DNA from: Pararhizobium sp. YC-54
GTDB lineage: Bacteria; Pseudomonadota; Alphaproteobacteria; Rhizobiales; Rhizobiaceae
Length of the DNA stretch: 64,000 bases
Assembly: GCF_025847205.1 (NCBI RefSeq)
Contig: NZ_JAOYTH010000011.1
Location: 186,001 to 250,000 of the forward strand
Reading direction: 5' to 3'
Shown: in pieces, positions 54,789 to 64,000 of the stretch
Layout: each line of letters starts with the position of its first letter
How positions within the stretch are numbered: the stretch's first letter is position 1
Notes under the pieces: generated by a model
What the model saw: only the letters and a program-made list of their open reading frames with translations
The model's database searches: none
Told to the model about the DNA's origin: nothing
Translations under genes and position numbers: made by a program

Positions 54789-55685
54789 ATGACAAATCTG
54801 GGCGATCTTGAGGTCTTTACGCGCGTTGTTGCGACCGGCAGCATGTCGGCGGCCGGACGGGCGCTGGGTTTTTCGCCGGCCGTCGTCTCCAAACGCATCA
54901 AGCGCCTGGAGGACCGGCTCGGCACGCGGCTGTTTCAGCGGACCACACGGCAGATATCGCTGACCGAAGCGGGACAGGGGTTTCACGACCGCGTGCTCGG
55001 GATCATGGCCGGCATCGAGGAGGCAGAGGCCTTTGCTTCCGGCCGCTCCGGCCAGCCTCAGGGGACGCTGCGCATCACCGCGCCGACCTCCTTCGGCCGC
55101 ATGCATGTAGCGCCGCACCTTGCCCGCTTCATCGAGGCACATCCCGATCTCATTCTCAACATCGTGCTCTCGGACGAATTCACCGATATCGTCGCCGAGA
55201 GTTTCGATATTGCCATCCGCATCGGCGAGCTGAGTGATTCGACGCTGGTGGCGCGCAAGCTGGTGCCGGTGCGGCGTATCCTCTGTGCGTCGCCGGCCTA
55301 TATCGCACGATACGGCACGCCGGACACCGTTGACGATCTCGGCGACCATATCTGCCTTCGCCAGCACAATCACGACATCTGGAAGCTGGAAAGCGAGGCG
55401 GGTACGATGAGCTACAGGCCGCAGGGCCGGCTGATCACCAATTCCTCGGAAGTGGTGCGTGAAGCGGTGTTGTCGGGTGCCGGCATTGCGCTGCGTTCAA
55501 CCTGGGATGTCGGCAGCGACCTGAAATCGGGAAAGCTCGTGCAGGTCCTGCCCGGCTGGGAAGGCTCCCGCAACCTGTTCGTTTCGGCGCTCTATCCCAG
55601 CCGCCAGTTCCTGCCGGTCAAGGTCAGGCTGTTCATCGATTATCTCGCCGGGCTTTATGGACCGGAACCCTACTGGGAGCGGTAG
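54789..55685 (+). CDS. LysR-family transcriptional regulator
   Basis: A 298-residue LysR protein. The HTH is LEVFTRVVATGSMSAAGRALGFSPAVVSKRIKRLEDRLGTRLFQR, and the effector domain includes LRITAPTSFGRMHVAPHL and SEVVREAVLSGAGIALRS, the common DsdC/CrgA-type layout. The start is ATG 54789 after TTG. A 13-base palindrome TGTTTC-C-GAAACA at 54763-54775, just before the start, is a candidate autoregulatory site. It diverges from glcD, 117 bases apart, so it may take part in glc control. Its last 16 bases overlap the convergent DUF6880 gene. Confidence 0.88.
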   Translation: MTNLGDLEVFTRVVATGSMSAAGRALGFSPAVVSKRIKRLEDRLGTRLFQRTTRQISLTEAGQGFHDRVLGIMAGIEEAEAFASGRSGQPQGTLRITAPTSFGRMHVAPHLARFIEAHPDLILNIVLSDEFTDIVAESFDIAIRIGELSDSTLVARKLVPVRRILCASPAYIARYGTPDTVDDLGDHICLRQHNHDIWKLESEAGTMSYRPQGRLITNSSEVVREAVLSGAGIALRSTWDVGSDLKSGKLVQVLPGWEGSRNLFVSALYPSRQFLPVKVRLFIDYLAGLYGPEPYWER

Positions 55686-57109
55686 GTTTCCGGCGGGATG
55701 CGGTCCCAGAAACCATGCCTGCGGATATGCTGCCGTCGCAACTCAGCCACATAATCGGCATGCGCCATCAAACCCTCATTGCCGCCGGGGCGCTTTGCCA
55801 GTGCCGAGAGCCTGGCCAGATAATCGGCGCCCTCTCCATAGGCCTCGGACAGGCCACGGCCGATGATGCGGTCGAGAAGCGCGCGGTAGAGCGCGGTTGC
55901 CGCCGCCGGATAATCGGTTTCGAAAGCCTCGGCCGCGGGTAGAAGAAACTCGTAGAATTCCCCCTCCCAGACGCCCCATCGGGCAACCACATAGCGCGCC
56001 GCAAGATCGAGCCGTGGCCAGGCGAGATAAAACCGTAACGCGGCATGCGGTTCGCGGGAGTGCTCGACAAAGGCGAAGGCCCTGTCCAGCGCCTCGAACT
56101 CCTCGAAGTCTCCAGCCTTGGCGATATATTCACGCAGCATCCCGGCATCGAGCCCCTGCTCGAAAATCTTCCAGCGTAAGGCCTGCGACCCCGCGCGGTC
56201 TTTCAGCCCGTCGAGGATGGCCGCCTCGAGCCGGTCCCTGTCCGGCAGCGGTTTCAGGTCATCGCTGAGGATTTCGGCGCGGCGGGCAAAGCCGATCCGC
56301 GATTTACGTGGTTTGCGGACCCAGATGAGCGCCTCGGCAAACCGGCCGGCCGCATGCAGCCGCTCGGCAATAACGGCCGGTTCGCGGAGCGGCTCCGGCA
56401 GGCTTTCCTCGATCGCCACGTAAGCATCGAGATCGCCGCGCGCATCGGCAATGGCGCGGCGCACGTAGACGATGGCCGGCAAAAACGTCGTGCCGGCCGG
56501 TATCTTCATGGCGGCGGCCAGCGTTTCGTCCCAGGATTTCAGCACATCCGGCGAGAGCGCGGCCGCGATCCGCACCGCAAGCAATGTCTTGACGCCGTGA
56601 TAATCCATGCCCTGCAGGCCGGGCGTCAGCAATGCCGGGATGCGGGCCTGCTGGTCGGCCGGCATGAGCAGCGCGAGGCGGGCGGCTGCCTCGCAGGCCT
56701 GAACATAGATGCCGGCGATGCGGCCGCTGGAATCGTTGACGCGCTCGGCGATGCCGTCGTAGCCGCAGACAAAACGGACCAGCCTTTCCAGCGCCATGCC
56801 GGGATCGACAGCGCCGAACTCCTTGACGATGCTGGCCGAGATGCTGTCGAGATCGTTGCCGAAGGCCCGTTCCTTCTGCCAGCGGATGCGCGTGCTCGAC
56901 CTTTCAAGCGCGGCAAGGCGGCTGTCGATCAGCTTGGCGACGCCGGCAGCACCGCTGATCCCGGCAAGCGCGGCATTCAGCCGTTTCTTGAAAGATGTGT
57001 TGAGGGCCGCCTCGTCCAGCGCAATCTCGATCAGCCGTTCCAGACCGAGAGCGGTCAGGCCATCCCGGTCGAGTTTTGCTTTCTTCGCCACTTTTGCAAC
57101 TTTTGCCAT
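55670..57109 (-). CDS. DUF6880-family protein
   Basis: A 479-residue, probably all-helical cytoplasmic protein without signal peptide. A Lys-rich start (MAKVAKVAKKAKLDRDGLTALGLERLIEIALDE) is followed by helical, TPR-like sequence: LAARYVVARWGVWEGEF, AFETDYPAAATALYRALLDRII. It ends with ADYVAELRRQHIRRHGFWDRI. This last portion resembles DUF6880 proteins and the SWIM zinc-finger-associated helical repeats of other bacteria, but there is no zinc finger here. Function unknown. The gene overlaps the convergent LysR gene by 16 bases. Confidence 0.72.
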   Translation of the reverse strand: MAKVAKVAKKAKLDRDGLTALGLERLIEIALDEAALNTSFKKRLNAALAGISGAAGVAKLIDSRLAALERSSTRIRWQKERAFGNDLDSISASIVKEFGAVDPGMALERLVRFVCGYDGIAERVNDSSGRIAGIYVQACEAAARLALLMPADQQARIPALLTPGLQGMDYHGVKTLLAVRIAAALSPDVLKSWDETLAAAMKIPAGTTFLPAIVYVRRAIADARGDLDAYVAIEESLPEPLREPAVIAERLHAAGRFAEALIWVRKPRKSRIGFARRAEILSDDLKPLPDRDRLEAAILDGLKDRAGSQALRWKIFEQGLDAGMLREYIAKAGDFEEFEALDRAFAFVEHSREPHAALRFYLAWPRLDLAARYVVARWGVWEGEFYEFLLPAAEAFETDYPAAATALYRALLDRIIGRGLSEAYGEGADYLARLSALAKRPGGNEGLMAHADYVAELRRQHIRRHGFWDRIPPETYRSQ

Positions 57110-57149
57110 GGTTTTGCCAGGTCGATTCGTTTCGAATATCCGGCAAGAC

Positions 57150-58433
57150 TTAAAGGCTTTCGCGGTCCTCGTCTGCATGATGCTTGCGGATGCGCCGCAC
57201 CACCAGCCACATGGCCAGCACGGCAACGGGCACAAAGAAACCGGTCAGCACACTCGATTTGACCGGCAAGCCTTCACTTTCCAGTGCCTTGGCAAGATAG
57301 CCGAACAGGCCGACGACATAATAGGAGATCGCCGCGACGGAAAGACCTTCGACCGTCTGCTGCAGGCGCAGCTGCAGCCTGGCGCGGCGGTCCATCGAAT
57401 TGAGCAGCACGCTGTTTTGCCGCTCCAGCTCGACGTCCACCCAGCTTCGAAGCAGTGCTGTGGCGCGGGTCAGCTTGCGCGACAGGTTGGCCTGGCGTTC
57501 TTCCACCGACTGGCAGGTGCGCATGGCCGGTGCCAAGCGCCGCTCGAGGAAGGTGCCGAGCGTCTCATAGCCCGGCACGCCGGTTTCGATCAGCGAGCGG
57601 ATGCGCTCCTGGACGATACCGTAATAGGCGCGGCTGGCGCCGAAACGATAAAGGCTGAGCGCTGCCCCCGCTTCGAGTTCGGCCGCCAGAAGCGTGATCT
57701 CGGCCAGCATCTCGTCGGCCTTTTCGCGGGCGCTGGTGCGCATCCGCTGGGTAACACCGGTCAGCCCGTCCTCGATCCGGCGGATATCCGGCGACAGCGA
57801 CTGCGCCAAGGGCAGTCCGACCATTGCCAAAGTACGATAGGTTTCGATATCGAGCAGCCGCTGGACGAGCGCACCTGTTCCGGCCTCCGTCATGCCGTGG
57901 TCGATGACGAGGATCTGCGTCAGGCCGTCGCCGTTCTGGCGGAAATCGGTGAGCACCACGGCCTGGCCGCTCTTGACGTCGCTATAACAGAGGCTGGTCG
58001 GATCGAACGCGCTCATCGCCGCGCGGGTTTCCTCCGAATCAGGCCGGATTTCCAGGCGGATGCCGGAGATCAGTGTTCCCGGCGGCGAAAACCCGTCGCC
58101 GAAAGGGTGGTTGGTGACCTCGCCGCCAAACCGGTCGGGAATGACCCCGTCCCAGAAATAGGTCGAGAACTCGGTGTGCCGCTCCCAGCGCAAGGTGCCC
58201 TGCCCCCAGGACAATGCGTGATGATTGGCCTCGCGGCTTGGCGGCGAGACACCGCGGGCGCGCGAAAGCTCTGAAAGAACGGCATGATCGACCGCTGAGC
58301 CGCCATCGGTCATGAAGGCAAGCTGGAAGATGACGCGCGGCGTCGTCACCAGCGCATATGGACGCGAATGGATTTCACCCAGCGCCTGTGCGCGGGCCGG
58401 AGCCGGCGGAAATGCGAAACTGCGTTTGGCCAT
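57150..58433 (-). CDS. DUF3422-family membrane protein
   Basis: A 427-residue protein of the DUF3422 family. The cytoplasmic N-terminal part has EIHSRPYALVTTPRVIFQLAFM, HTEFSTYFW and RLLDIETYRTLAMVGLPLAQ. Next comes a long coiled-coil-like region (about 225-350), and two C-terminal transmembrane helices end it (LSVAAISYYVVGLFGYLA and LTGFFVPVAVLAMWLVVR). The order resembles CorA-like and Vps-type membrane-anchored coiled coils, but no transport function is established. The start at 58433 has GGGG upstream. It lies 40 bases upstream of the DUF6880 gene on the same strand, so the two may be co-transcribed. Confidence 0.82.
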   Translation of the reverse strand: MAKRSFAFPPAPARAQALGEIHSRPYALVTTPRVIFQLAFMTDGGSAVDHAVLSELSRARGVSPPSREANHHALSWGQGTLRWERHTEFSTYFWDGVIPDRFGGEVTNHPFGDGFSPPGTLISGIRLEIRPDSEETRAAMSAFDPTSLCYSDVKSGQAVVLTDFRQNGDGLTQILVIDHGMTEAGTGALVQRLLDIETYRTLAMVGLPLAQSLSPDIRRIEDGLTGVTQRMRTSAREKADEMLAEITLLAAELEAGAALSLYRFGASRAYYGIVQERIRSLIETGVPGYETLGTFLERRLAPAMRTCQSVEERQANLSRKLTRATALLRSWVDVELERQNSVLLNSMDRRARLQLRLQQTVEGLSVAAISYYVVGLFGYLAKALESEGLPVKSSVLTGFFVPVAVLAMWLVVRRIRKHHADEDRESL

Positions 58434-58546
58434 GAAGCGTTTTCCCCTCTCACGCATCAATCAGAACCGTCTTATCAACAGGGCGCGCAAAAGGGAAAGG
58501 ACGCTTTGACGCAGGCCACACTTTGTTTCGGCTTGACGTTGCCAAG

Positions 58547-58565
58547 TGGCAAAAGAAATTGACCA
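58547..58565. promoter_or_regulatory. Candidate GntR/FCD autoregulatory operator
   Basis: TGGCAAAAGAAATTGACCA, followed by CTTTC. It has the same TGG-N13-CCA frame and CTTTC tail as the site before glcD at 54707-54730. Extended arms AAGTGG/CCACTT form a 6-bp inverted repeat. An overlapping palindrome TTGCCA-AG-TGGCAA lies at 58539-58552. The site is 42 bases before the GTG start of the regulator. Confidence 0.55.
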
Positions 58566-58606
58566 CTTTCGACGAGGTGAATAAGTTGGAGCCAAGGAGA
58601 GCTGCC

Positions 58607-59401
58607 GTGACAGACGACACCATCGATGCCTTTGCCCGCATCCCTCACAGCCGGACCTCCGGCGAAATCATCCAGCAGATCGAACTCCTGATCCTCGAAG
58701 GCGTGCTGCGCGACAACGAGCGGCTGCCGAGCGAACGGGACCTGTCGCGCCGCTTCGACGTTTCGCGGCCGATCCTGCGCGAGGCGCTGAAGGAGCTGGA
58801 AGCGCGCGGACTGCTCGTCAGCCATCACGGCGGCGGCACCTTCGTCGCCGATGTCATCGGCCAGGTGTTTTCCAAGCCGGTGATCGACCTGATCTCGCGA
58901 CACCAGAAAGCGACGCAGGATTACCTGGAGTATCGCCGTGAACTGGAAGGCATGACGGCGGAACTTGCCGCACGCCGCGCCACGCGCTTCGACCGGGACA
59001 TGCTGACGCGCATCATGGAAGAGATGCGGGCAGCGCATCTTTCCGGTTCTGCCGAGGGCGGGCTGAAGACCGATGTCGAGCTGCACAGCGCAATCGGCGA
59101 ATGCGCCCACAACATCATCCTGCTGCACACGCTGCGCGCCTGCTACCGGCTTTTGAGCGGCGGCATCTTCTTCAGCCGGGAAGTGCTTTTCGCAGCTCCG
59201 GGCGCCGGCGACATGTTGCTTGCCCAGCACGAGGCAATCTATGAGGCGATCATGGCCGGCAACCCGGCGCAGGCGCGTGAAGCAGCGCAAGCCCATATCG
59301 ACTTCATCATCACCGCAACCCGGGATGCCGAACGCTCCGGCGAATGGGCCCGCATTTCGCAGCTGAGAATGCAGCAGCGCGATCGCCAAGCCGGCCCCTG
59401 A
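58607..59401 (+). CDS. GntR-family regulator with FCD domain (FadR subfamily)
   Basis: A 264-residue regulator. The N-terminal winged HTH is EIIQQIELLILEGVLRDNERLPSERDLSRRFDVSRPILREALKELEARGLL. The C-terminal FCD ligand-binding domain has the metal/ligand residues in YRRELEGMTAELAARRAT, DVELHSAIGECAHN and AQHEAIYEAIMAGNPAQAREAAQAHI. The start is a GTG at 58607 with AAGGAG seven bases upstream. GlcC, LldR and PdhR belong to this subfamily and respond to glycolate, lactate or pyruvate. The operator-like site shared with glcD suggests that this protein regulates glcDEF. Confidence 0.9.
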   Translation: MTDDTIDAFARIPHSRTSGEIIQQIELLILEGVLRDNERLPSERDLSRRFDVSRPILREALKELEARGLLVSHHGGGTFVADVIGQVFSKPVIDLISRHQKATQDYLEYRRELEGMTAELAARRATRFDRDMLTRIMEEMRAAHLSGSAEGGLKTDVELHSAIGECAHNIILLHTLRACYRLLSGGIFFSREVLFAAPGAGDMLLAQHEAIYEAIMAGNPAQAREAAQAHIDFIITATRDAERSGEWARISQLRMQQRDRQAGP

Positions 59402-59672
59402 GCCGAGCAACACAAAAGACACGCTCCAGGCAAAATTTGGCGCGTGTCTCGCCAATGCCGCAAACATGCACTATAAGGCCGCGATCGACACATTCTGGTG
59501 GCGCAATCTCATTAAATTGCCCGTCTTGCGCGTTGTCGCCCCCTTCATACGGAGCGCCGCGATAACTATATGTGCCTCACCAAATCTGCGCGTTTACAGG
59601 CCGCATAAAGCGAGCATATTGGAACTATATTAGAGCGAAATGATTCTCTTTTTTTGAAAGGATGCCCCGACG

Positions 59673-60179
59673 TTGAACATTCTGAACCGCATTGCCACTG
59701 ACGTCCGCCTGATGTTCCGCCGTCCGGTGCGAATGCAGTGTGCTGCGCTGTGCTACCGGTTCAAGAAGAAGAGCGCGGCGCCTGAGATGCTGTTGATCAC
59801 CAGCCGCGACACGGGCCGCTGGGTCATCCCCAAGGGCTGGCCGATGGAAGGCAAGATGTGTCATGAGGCTGCCGAACGCGAGGCCTATGAAGAGGCCGGC
59901 GTCAAGGGTGAGACCGGCGCCGAGCGGATCGGCTTCTACATGTATGACAAGGGCATGGATCAGGGACTGAAAGTTCAGTGCATGGTCCAGGTCTATCCGC
60001 TGGTTGTTCTGGATATGCTCAAGAGCTTTCCGGAAAAAGGCAGCCGGAAAATAGAGTGGGTAAGTTTCGCCGAAGGTGCCAGCCGCGTTGCAGAACCGAT
60101 GCTCAAGGATCTAATCCTCAGTTTCGAACAGCGCTTGCTTGCCACGATGACTTCGGCTGCGAAAACCGCGGCGCAGTAA
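59673..60179 (+). CDS. NUDIX hydrolase, DIPP-like, with atypical Nudix box
   Basis: A 168-residue NUDIX protein of a type frequent in Rhizobiaceae. The domain begins QCAALCYRFKKK, with SRDTGRWVIPKGWPM and the Nudix helix HEAAEREAYEEAGV. The first conserved Glu of the canonical box (eight residues before the Arg of REAYEE) is Lys here, while the REAYEEAG metal-binding half is intact. DIPP-type enzymes cleave diphosphoinositol or dinucleoside polyphosphates. The start is TTG 59673 with AAGGA about ten bases upstream; no in-frame ATG is better. The 271-base gap before it shows no other gene. Confidence 0.85.
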   Translation: MNILNRIATDVRLMFRRPVRMQCAALCYRFKKKSAAPEMLLITSRDTGRWVIPKGWPMEGKMCHEAAEREAYEEAGVKGETGAERIGFYMYDKGMDQGLKVQCMVQVYPLVVLDMLKSFPEKGSRKIEWVSFAEGASRVAEPMLKDLILSFEQRLLATMTSAAKTAAQ

Positions 60180-60260
60180 ACATTTCAATGTGACTGGATA
60201 GAGCGGCGCGAGGCATGCCCGATCCTGCCGCGCCGCGTGGTGCCTGCCCTTTTTCTACAG

Positions 60261-60360
60261 TGCCGCGCGTCTCATGACGCGCAAAGGCCACTGTAGCATT
60301 TTAATCTGCTGCATAATTCTTCCTGAAATCGGTTCCGGTTTAAGGAATTATGCAGTAGCA
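60261..60360. repeat. 100-bp hairpin repeat, copy B
   Basis: Second copy of the family also at 13341 and 62661: GCCGCGCGTCTCATGACGCG, CAAAGGCCACTGTAGCATTT, then a hairpin with arms CTGCATAATT and AATTATGCAG. It lies between the NUDIX gene and the phosphate transporter gene, 26 bases before the latter's start, so its RNA hairpin would be close to that ribosome-binding site. Confidence 0.8.
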
Positions 60361-60385
60361 GGCAGACTGAACTGGAGAACAGACG

Positions 60386-61891
60386 GTGACAAAACCGCGC
60401 CCGAGCCTCGAAAAGCCGACACTCGACAAATACCTCGACAAGGTCACCCTCACCGAGCAAGCAACGCACCATGTCCTGAGGCCATGGGCCGGTGTCGGTC
60501 TCGGACTTCTGTTCATGCTGGTCAGCGTGATTTTTGCCGCTGCCTATGTCTCCGAAGAGCCCAAATATCTGATCATCCTCGCCGCCGCCGCGGTCGCCGG
60601 TTACATGGCGATGAACATCGGCGCCAACGACGTGACCAACAATGTCGGCGCGGCCGTGGGATCAAAAGCGATCACCATGACGACAGCGCTGATCATCGCG
60701 GCCGTCTTCGAGGTCGCCGGCGCCGTATTCGCCGGCGGGCGCGTTGTTTCCACAATCGAGGCCGGGATCGTCGATGCCGCACAGATGCCAGCCGGCGGAG
60801 CATTCGTCTGGGTGATGATGGCGGCGCTGATTTCGGCGGCCGTGTGGATCAACATCGCCACCTGGTCGGGCGCACCGATTTCCACCACCCACTCGATCGT
60901 CGGCAGTATTCTCGGCTCCGGCGTTGCGGCGGCGGGCTTTTCCTCGATCCACTGGGTATCGCTGGCGGGAATAACGGCAAGCTGGACGGTTTCGCCGGTG
61001 CTCGGCGGCGGGATTGCCGCGCTGCTTCTGGCCTTCATCAAGACCTTCATCATCTACCGTGAAGACAAGATCGACGCAGCCATCTTCTGGACCCCCATCC
61101 TGATTGCCGTGATGAACGGCTCGTTCGCCATGTATTTCGCGGTGATCGGGCTCGAAAAAGTGGTGGACGTCTCGCTGACCGGTGGCATTCTGATCGGCCT
61201 GGCCGTCGCCGCGGTGACGGTCATTGCGAGCAGGCCCTGGATCGTCCGTCAGGCTCAGGGGCTCGACAACCGCAACCAGTCGCTGCGCAAGCTGTTCCAG
61301 ATGCCGCTGATCCTGTCGGCAGCGCTTCTCTCGTTTGCGCATGGCGCAAACGACGTCTCGAATGCCGTCGGCCCGCTTTCGGCGATCGTCGCAAACGTCA
61401 ATGGCCTCGCCATCGTGGGGACCACCTATGTACCCCTCTGGGTGATGCTGATCGGGGCATTCGGCATCTCCTGCGGCCTGTTGCTGTTCGGGCCGAAGCT
61501 CATCCGCGTCGTCGGCGAGGAGATCACCAAGCTCAATCCGATGCGCGCCTTCTGCGTTGCCCTGGCAACCGCGATCACCGTCATCCTGGCGACATCGCTC
61601 GGCCTGCCCGTCTCGACCACGCACACTGCGGTCGGCGCGGTTTTCGGCATCGGCTTCTTCCGCGAATGGTACACCCGCAACTCCAGGCGGCGCCTTGAGT
61701 ACGTGCGCCAGAAAACCGGGCATCTGGACTTCGAGCGGCGCGCGCAGCACAGCCCGGAGGAATTGCATCGGCGCCGTCTGGTGCGGCGTTCGCACTTCAT
61801 GACAATCGTTGCGGCCTGGGTTATCACCGTTCCCGTTTCGGCGCTCCTGTCGGCGGCGGTCTACATGGTTTTCGCGGTATTCTTCATCTAG
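60386..61891 (+). CDS. Inorganic phosphate transporter, PiT family
   Basis: A 501-residue inner-membrane protein with about ten to twelve helices. The two PiT signature repeats are [23 protein letters not shown] and [18 protein letters not shown], each followed by an STTH motif ([16 protein letters not shown] and [15 protein letters not shown]). It moves phosphate, usually as a metal-phosphate complex with protons or sodium. A soluble loop (about 435-470) precedes the final helix. The start is GTG 60386 with GGAG upstream. It is longer than the classical rhizobial Pit (about 335 residues). It is 23 bases before rsmE. Confidence 0.92.
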   Translation: MTKPRPSLEKPTLDKYLDKVTLTEQATHHVLRPWAGVGLGLLFMLVSVIFAAAYVSEEPKYLIILAAAAVAGYMAMNIGANDVTNNVGAAVGSKAITMTTALIIAAVFEVAGAVFAGGRVVSTIEAGIVDAAQMPAGGAFVWVMMAALISAAVWINIATWSGAPISTTHSIVGSILGSGVAAAGFSSIHWVSLAGITASWTVSPVLGGGIAALLLAFIKTFIIYREDKIDAAIFWTPILIAVMNGSFAMYFAVIGLEKVVDVSLTGGILIGLAVAAVTVIASRPWIVRQAQGLDNRNQSLRKLFQMPLILSAALLSFAHGANDVSNAVGPLSAIVANVNGLAIVGTTYVPLWVMLIGAFGISCGLLLFGPKLIRVVGEEITKLNPMRAFCVALATAITVILATSLGLPVSTTHTAVGAVFGIGFFREWYTRNSRRRLEYVRQKTGHLDFERRAQHSPEELHRRRLVRRSHFMTIVAAWVITVPVSALLSAAVYMVFAVFFI

Positions 61892-61914
61892 AGTCACAAT
61901 CTAGGGTCTCATCT

Positions 61915-62652
61915 ATGCGCGCCAATTTCCGTATGCAGCGGCTTTTCATCAACGTGCCGCTCGCAAAGGGCACGGTCTACGAAGCCAGCCGGGAACAGTT
62001 CAACTATCTCGTCAATGTGCTTCGATTCGAGGCAGGCGATGCCGTGCTCGTCTTCAACGGGCAGGACGGCGAATGGCAGGCGGAACTGTCATTTCCAACC
62101 AAGAAGCGGCTTTTCCTCACGGCCACCGAACAGGCCCGTCCGCAGCCGGCACCGTGCGACCTGCATTATCTGTTTGCACCGCTCAAAGTCGGCAGGCTCG
62201 ATTATCTCGTGCAGAAGGCCGTGGAGATGGGCGCCGGTCTGCTCCAGCCGGTGATGACCCAGCATGTTCAGGGCAAGATCAGCAATCTCGAGCGGGTCCG
62301 GGCCAATGTCATCGAGGCCGCCGAGCAATGCGGGGTTCTCGGAATTCCGGATGTCACCGAGCCGCGCAAGCTGGAAGACATTCTGAACGGCTGGCCGAAC
62401 GACCGCCGGATCATCTTTTGCGACGAGGGCGACGCCGGGCAAAATCCTCTGCCGGTTCTGGCAGCGGTGAAAGAACGCAAACTGGCGCTCTTGATCGGCC
62501 CCGAGGGCGGTTTTTCGGAGAGCGAACGGTCTCTGCTGCGCAGTCTTGATTTCGTCACCGCCATTCCGCTCGGACCGCGGATTCTAAGGGCGGATACGGC
62601 GGCCGTGGCAGCGATGGCGGTGATCCAGGCATCGATCGGCGACTGGCAGTAG
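61915..62652 (+). CDS. rsmE: 16S rRNA (uracil1498-N3)-methyltransferase RsmE
   Basis: A 245-residue SPOUT methyltransferase. An N-terminal PUA-like domain ([35 protein letters not shown]) precedes the knot with [33 protein letters not shown], and the SAM-binding [12 protein letters not shown] and [15 protein letters not shown]. It methylates U1498 of 16S rRNA. The ATG at 61915 has AGGG upstream; a second ATG at 61933 lacks a site. It follows the phosphate transporter closely, but gene neighbours in relatives pair it with gshA, the next gene here. Confidence 0.94.
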   Translation: MRANFRMQRLFINVPLAKGTVYEASREQFNYLVNVLRFEAGDAVLVFNGQDGEWQAELSFPTKKRLFLTATEQARPQPAPCDLHYLFAPLKVGRLDYLVQKAVEMGAGLLQPVMTQHVQGKISNLERVRANVIEAAEQCGVLGIPDVTEPRKLEDILNGWPNDRRIIFCDEGDAGQNPLPVLAAVKERKLALLIGPEGGFSESERSLLRSLDFVTAIPLGPRILRADTAAVAAMAVIQASIGDWQ

Positions 62653-62660
62653 GAAGGACA

Positions 62661-62760
62661 GCGCCGCGCGTCATTCATGACGCGCAAAGCGGTAGCACTT
62701 TAAATTTGCTGCATAATTTTTCCTGGAATCGATTCCGATCTTAAGAATTAGGCAGTAAGG
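62661..62760. repeat. 100-bp hairpin repeat, copy C
   Basis: Third copy: GCGCCGCGCGTCATTCATGA, CGCGCAAAG, then the hairpin CTGCATAATTTTTCCTGGAA to TTAAGAATTAGGCAG, with one arm slightly degenerate. It sits nine bases after the rsmE stop. The rest of the gap to gshA (62761-62897) holds no gene. Confidence 0.78.
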
Positions 62761-62897
62761 AACTCACGTCATTTCGAGGTGTTAAAAATTTGAACCGGCC
62801 TTGAAACAATTTCACTTGCACCACACTTGAAACCGGTTCAATCACCCTCCTGATGTCTGCCGTCCGGCAGGTTCCGCCCGTTCAAAAGAAGACGCTC

Positions 62898-64000
62898 ATG
62901 GCCAGAGACACCACCGACCAGACGCCGGTTACCGCGCTTGCAGACCTGACCGAGTATCTGGCTCAGGGCAACAAGCCGAAGGATAAGTTCCGCATCGGCA
63001 CGGAGCATGAGAAGTTCGCCTTCTTCAAGGCCGACAACAGCCCGGTTCCCTATTTTGGTGAAGCCAGCATCTCGGCTCTTCTGAACGGCATGGCGGAAAA
63101 GACCGGCTGGGAGCCGATCATCGACGCCGGCAACATCATCGGTCTCGCCGAACAGTCCGGTCAGGGCGCCATCTCGCTGGAACCCGGCGGGCAGTTCGAG
63201 CTATCGGGCGCGCCGCTCGAAAACCTGCACCAGACCTGCAAGGAATCCAACCGTCATCTGGCCGTGCTGCGCGAGATTGCCGAACCGCTCGGCATCCGCT
63301 TCCTCGGCATCGGCGGCTCGCCGAAATGGACGCTGGCGGAAACGCCGCGCATGCCGAAATCCCGCTATGACATCATGAGCCGATACATGCCGAAGGTCGG
63401 CACACAGGGCCTCGACATGATGTATCGCACCTGCACGATCCAGGTGAACCTCGACTTCTCGTCCGAACAGGACATGCGCCGCAAAATGCAGGTGTCGCTG
63501 AAGCTGCAGCCTCTATCGACGGCCCTGTTTGCGAGCTCTCCCTTTACCGACGGCAAGCCGAACGGGCTCTTGTCCTGGCGCGGCGATATCTGGCGCGACA
63601 CTGACAACCAGCGCGCCGGCGTTCTGCCCGCGGTCTTCAACGCGGATTTCGGCTTCGAGGATTACGTCAAATGGGCGCTCGACGTGCCGATGTATTTCGT
63701 CGTGCGCGACGGCAAGTATCATGACTGCACGCATGTGACCTTCCGTCAGTTCATGAACGGCGCGCTGAAGGGCGAGCTTGCCGACTGGGAGCCCAATATG
63801 GGCGACTGGACCAATCATCTTTCGACGCTATTTCCGGACGTGCGCCTCAAGCGTTTCCTGGAAATGCGCGGCGCCGATGGCGGTCCATGGCGGCGCATCT
63901 GTGCGCTGCCGGCCTTCTGGGTCGGCCTGCTCTATGACGACGCAGCGCTCGACGCCGCCGAAGACCTGACCCGCGACTGGACCTATGAAGACACGCTTGC
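62898..64000 (+). CDS. gshA: Glutamate-cysteine ligase, plant/alphaproteobacterial type (5' part)
   Basis: The first 367 codons are in the window and the rest lies to the right. The sequence [41 protein letters not shown] and the region [12 protein letters not shown] are characteristic of the plant-type GshA group, as is [10 protein letters not shown]. Other parts include [30 protein letters not shown] and [18 protein letters not shown]. It catalyses the first, rate-limiting step of glutathione synthesis from glutamate and cysteine. The start ATG at 62898 follows AGAAGACG. The adjacent order rsmE-gshA is usual in rhizobia. Confidence 0.95.
   Translation, partial: MARDTTDQTPVTALADLTEYLAQGNKPKDKFRIGTEHEKFAFFKADNSPVPYFGEASISALLNGMAEKTGWEPIIDAGNIIGLAEQSGQGAISLEPGGQFELSGAPLENLHQTCKESNRHLAVLREIAEPLGIRFLGIGGSPKWTLAETPRMPKSRYDIMSRYMPKVGTQGLDMMYRTCTIQVNLDFSSEQDMRRKMQVSLKLQPLSTALFASSPFTDGKPNGLLSWRGDIWRDTDNQRAGVLPAVFNADFGFEDYVKWALDVPMYFVVRDGKYHDCTHVTFRQFMNGALKGELADWEPNMGDWTNHLSTLFPDVRLKRFLEMRGADGGPWRRICALPAFWVGLLYDDAALDAAEDLTRDWTYEDTL

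Overview
The window is chromosomal DNA from a member of the Rhizobiaceae (Rhizobium, Agrobacterium, Neorhizobium or a close relative). The basis is the high-GC alphaproteobacterial coding style, the De Ley-Doudoroff galactose cluster, the split hisG/hisZ pair beside hisS, a CIRCE-controlled groESL, an EcfG-type stress promoter, a plant-type gshA, and rhizobial palindromic intergenic repeats. Both ends cut through genes: an IclR regulator at the left and gshA at the right. I found no rRNA, tRNA, CRISPR array, prophage or intact insertion sequence.

Layout. 1-3.7 kb: galactose/galactonate catabolism (SDR dehydrogenase, dgoK, dgoA, lactonase) behind a divergent IclR regulator and a strong candidate operator. 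4-11 kb: a PRC-barrel protein with an EcfG (general stress response) promoter, an orphan MttB-like methyltransferase with a divergent LysR regulator, a GGDEF-EAL protein, and a PAS-receiver protein without a kinase core. 11-21 kb: mutL, then an envelope block (lpxK, kdtA, DUF4170, cysQ-like, pmbA) interrupted by an orphan flagellin and a HAD phosphatase. 21-34 kb: housekeeping genes (CPA2 antiporter, patatin, rsmD, rluB-type, tadA, ileS, ribF) plus a hicBA-like toxin-antitoxin pair and a solitary BrnA-like antitoxin. 34-39 kb: chromate resistance (chrB-chrA) and groESL, whose 3' end is duplicated downstream. 39-48 kb: two paralogous small PAS-like proteins, a rubredoxin/ferredoxin-reductase type flavoprotein, a GST, hisG-hisZ-hisS, an XRE regulator and tag. 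48-50 kb: two L,D-transpeptidases. 50-55 kb: glycolate oxidase glcDEF, with a divergent LysR. 55-64 kb: DUF6880 and DUF3422 proteins, a GntR/FCD regulator, a NUDIX hydrolase, a phosphate transporter, rsmE and gshA.

Functional links. The dgo genes overlap or nearly touch and act in consecutive steps; the dehydratase and transporter are missing from the window. glcD and the GntR/FCD gene 4 kb away share a 19-bp TGG-N13-CCA site followed by the same CTTTC, at nearly the same distance from each start codon. This makes that GntR protein the best candidate regulator of glcDEF. Several operons are punctuated by palindromic repeats, which split glcE from glcF and hisZ from hisS and in two places supply a gene's stop codon.

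The least explained elements are the paralogous PAS-like proteins (39392 and 46817), each preceded by a short possible leader ORF; the flagellin inside the lipid A/Kdo block; the kinase-less PAS-receiver protein; and the non-pyrrolysine MttB homologue with no visible corrinoid partner. Most starts were chosen by ribosome-binding site and family alignment from memory, so a few may be off by some codons.
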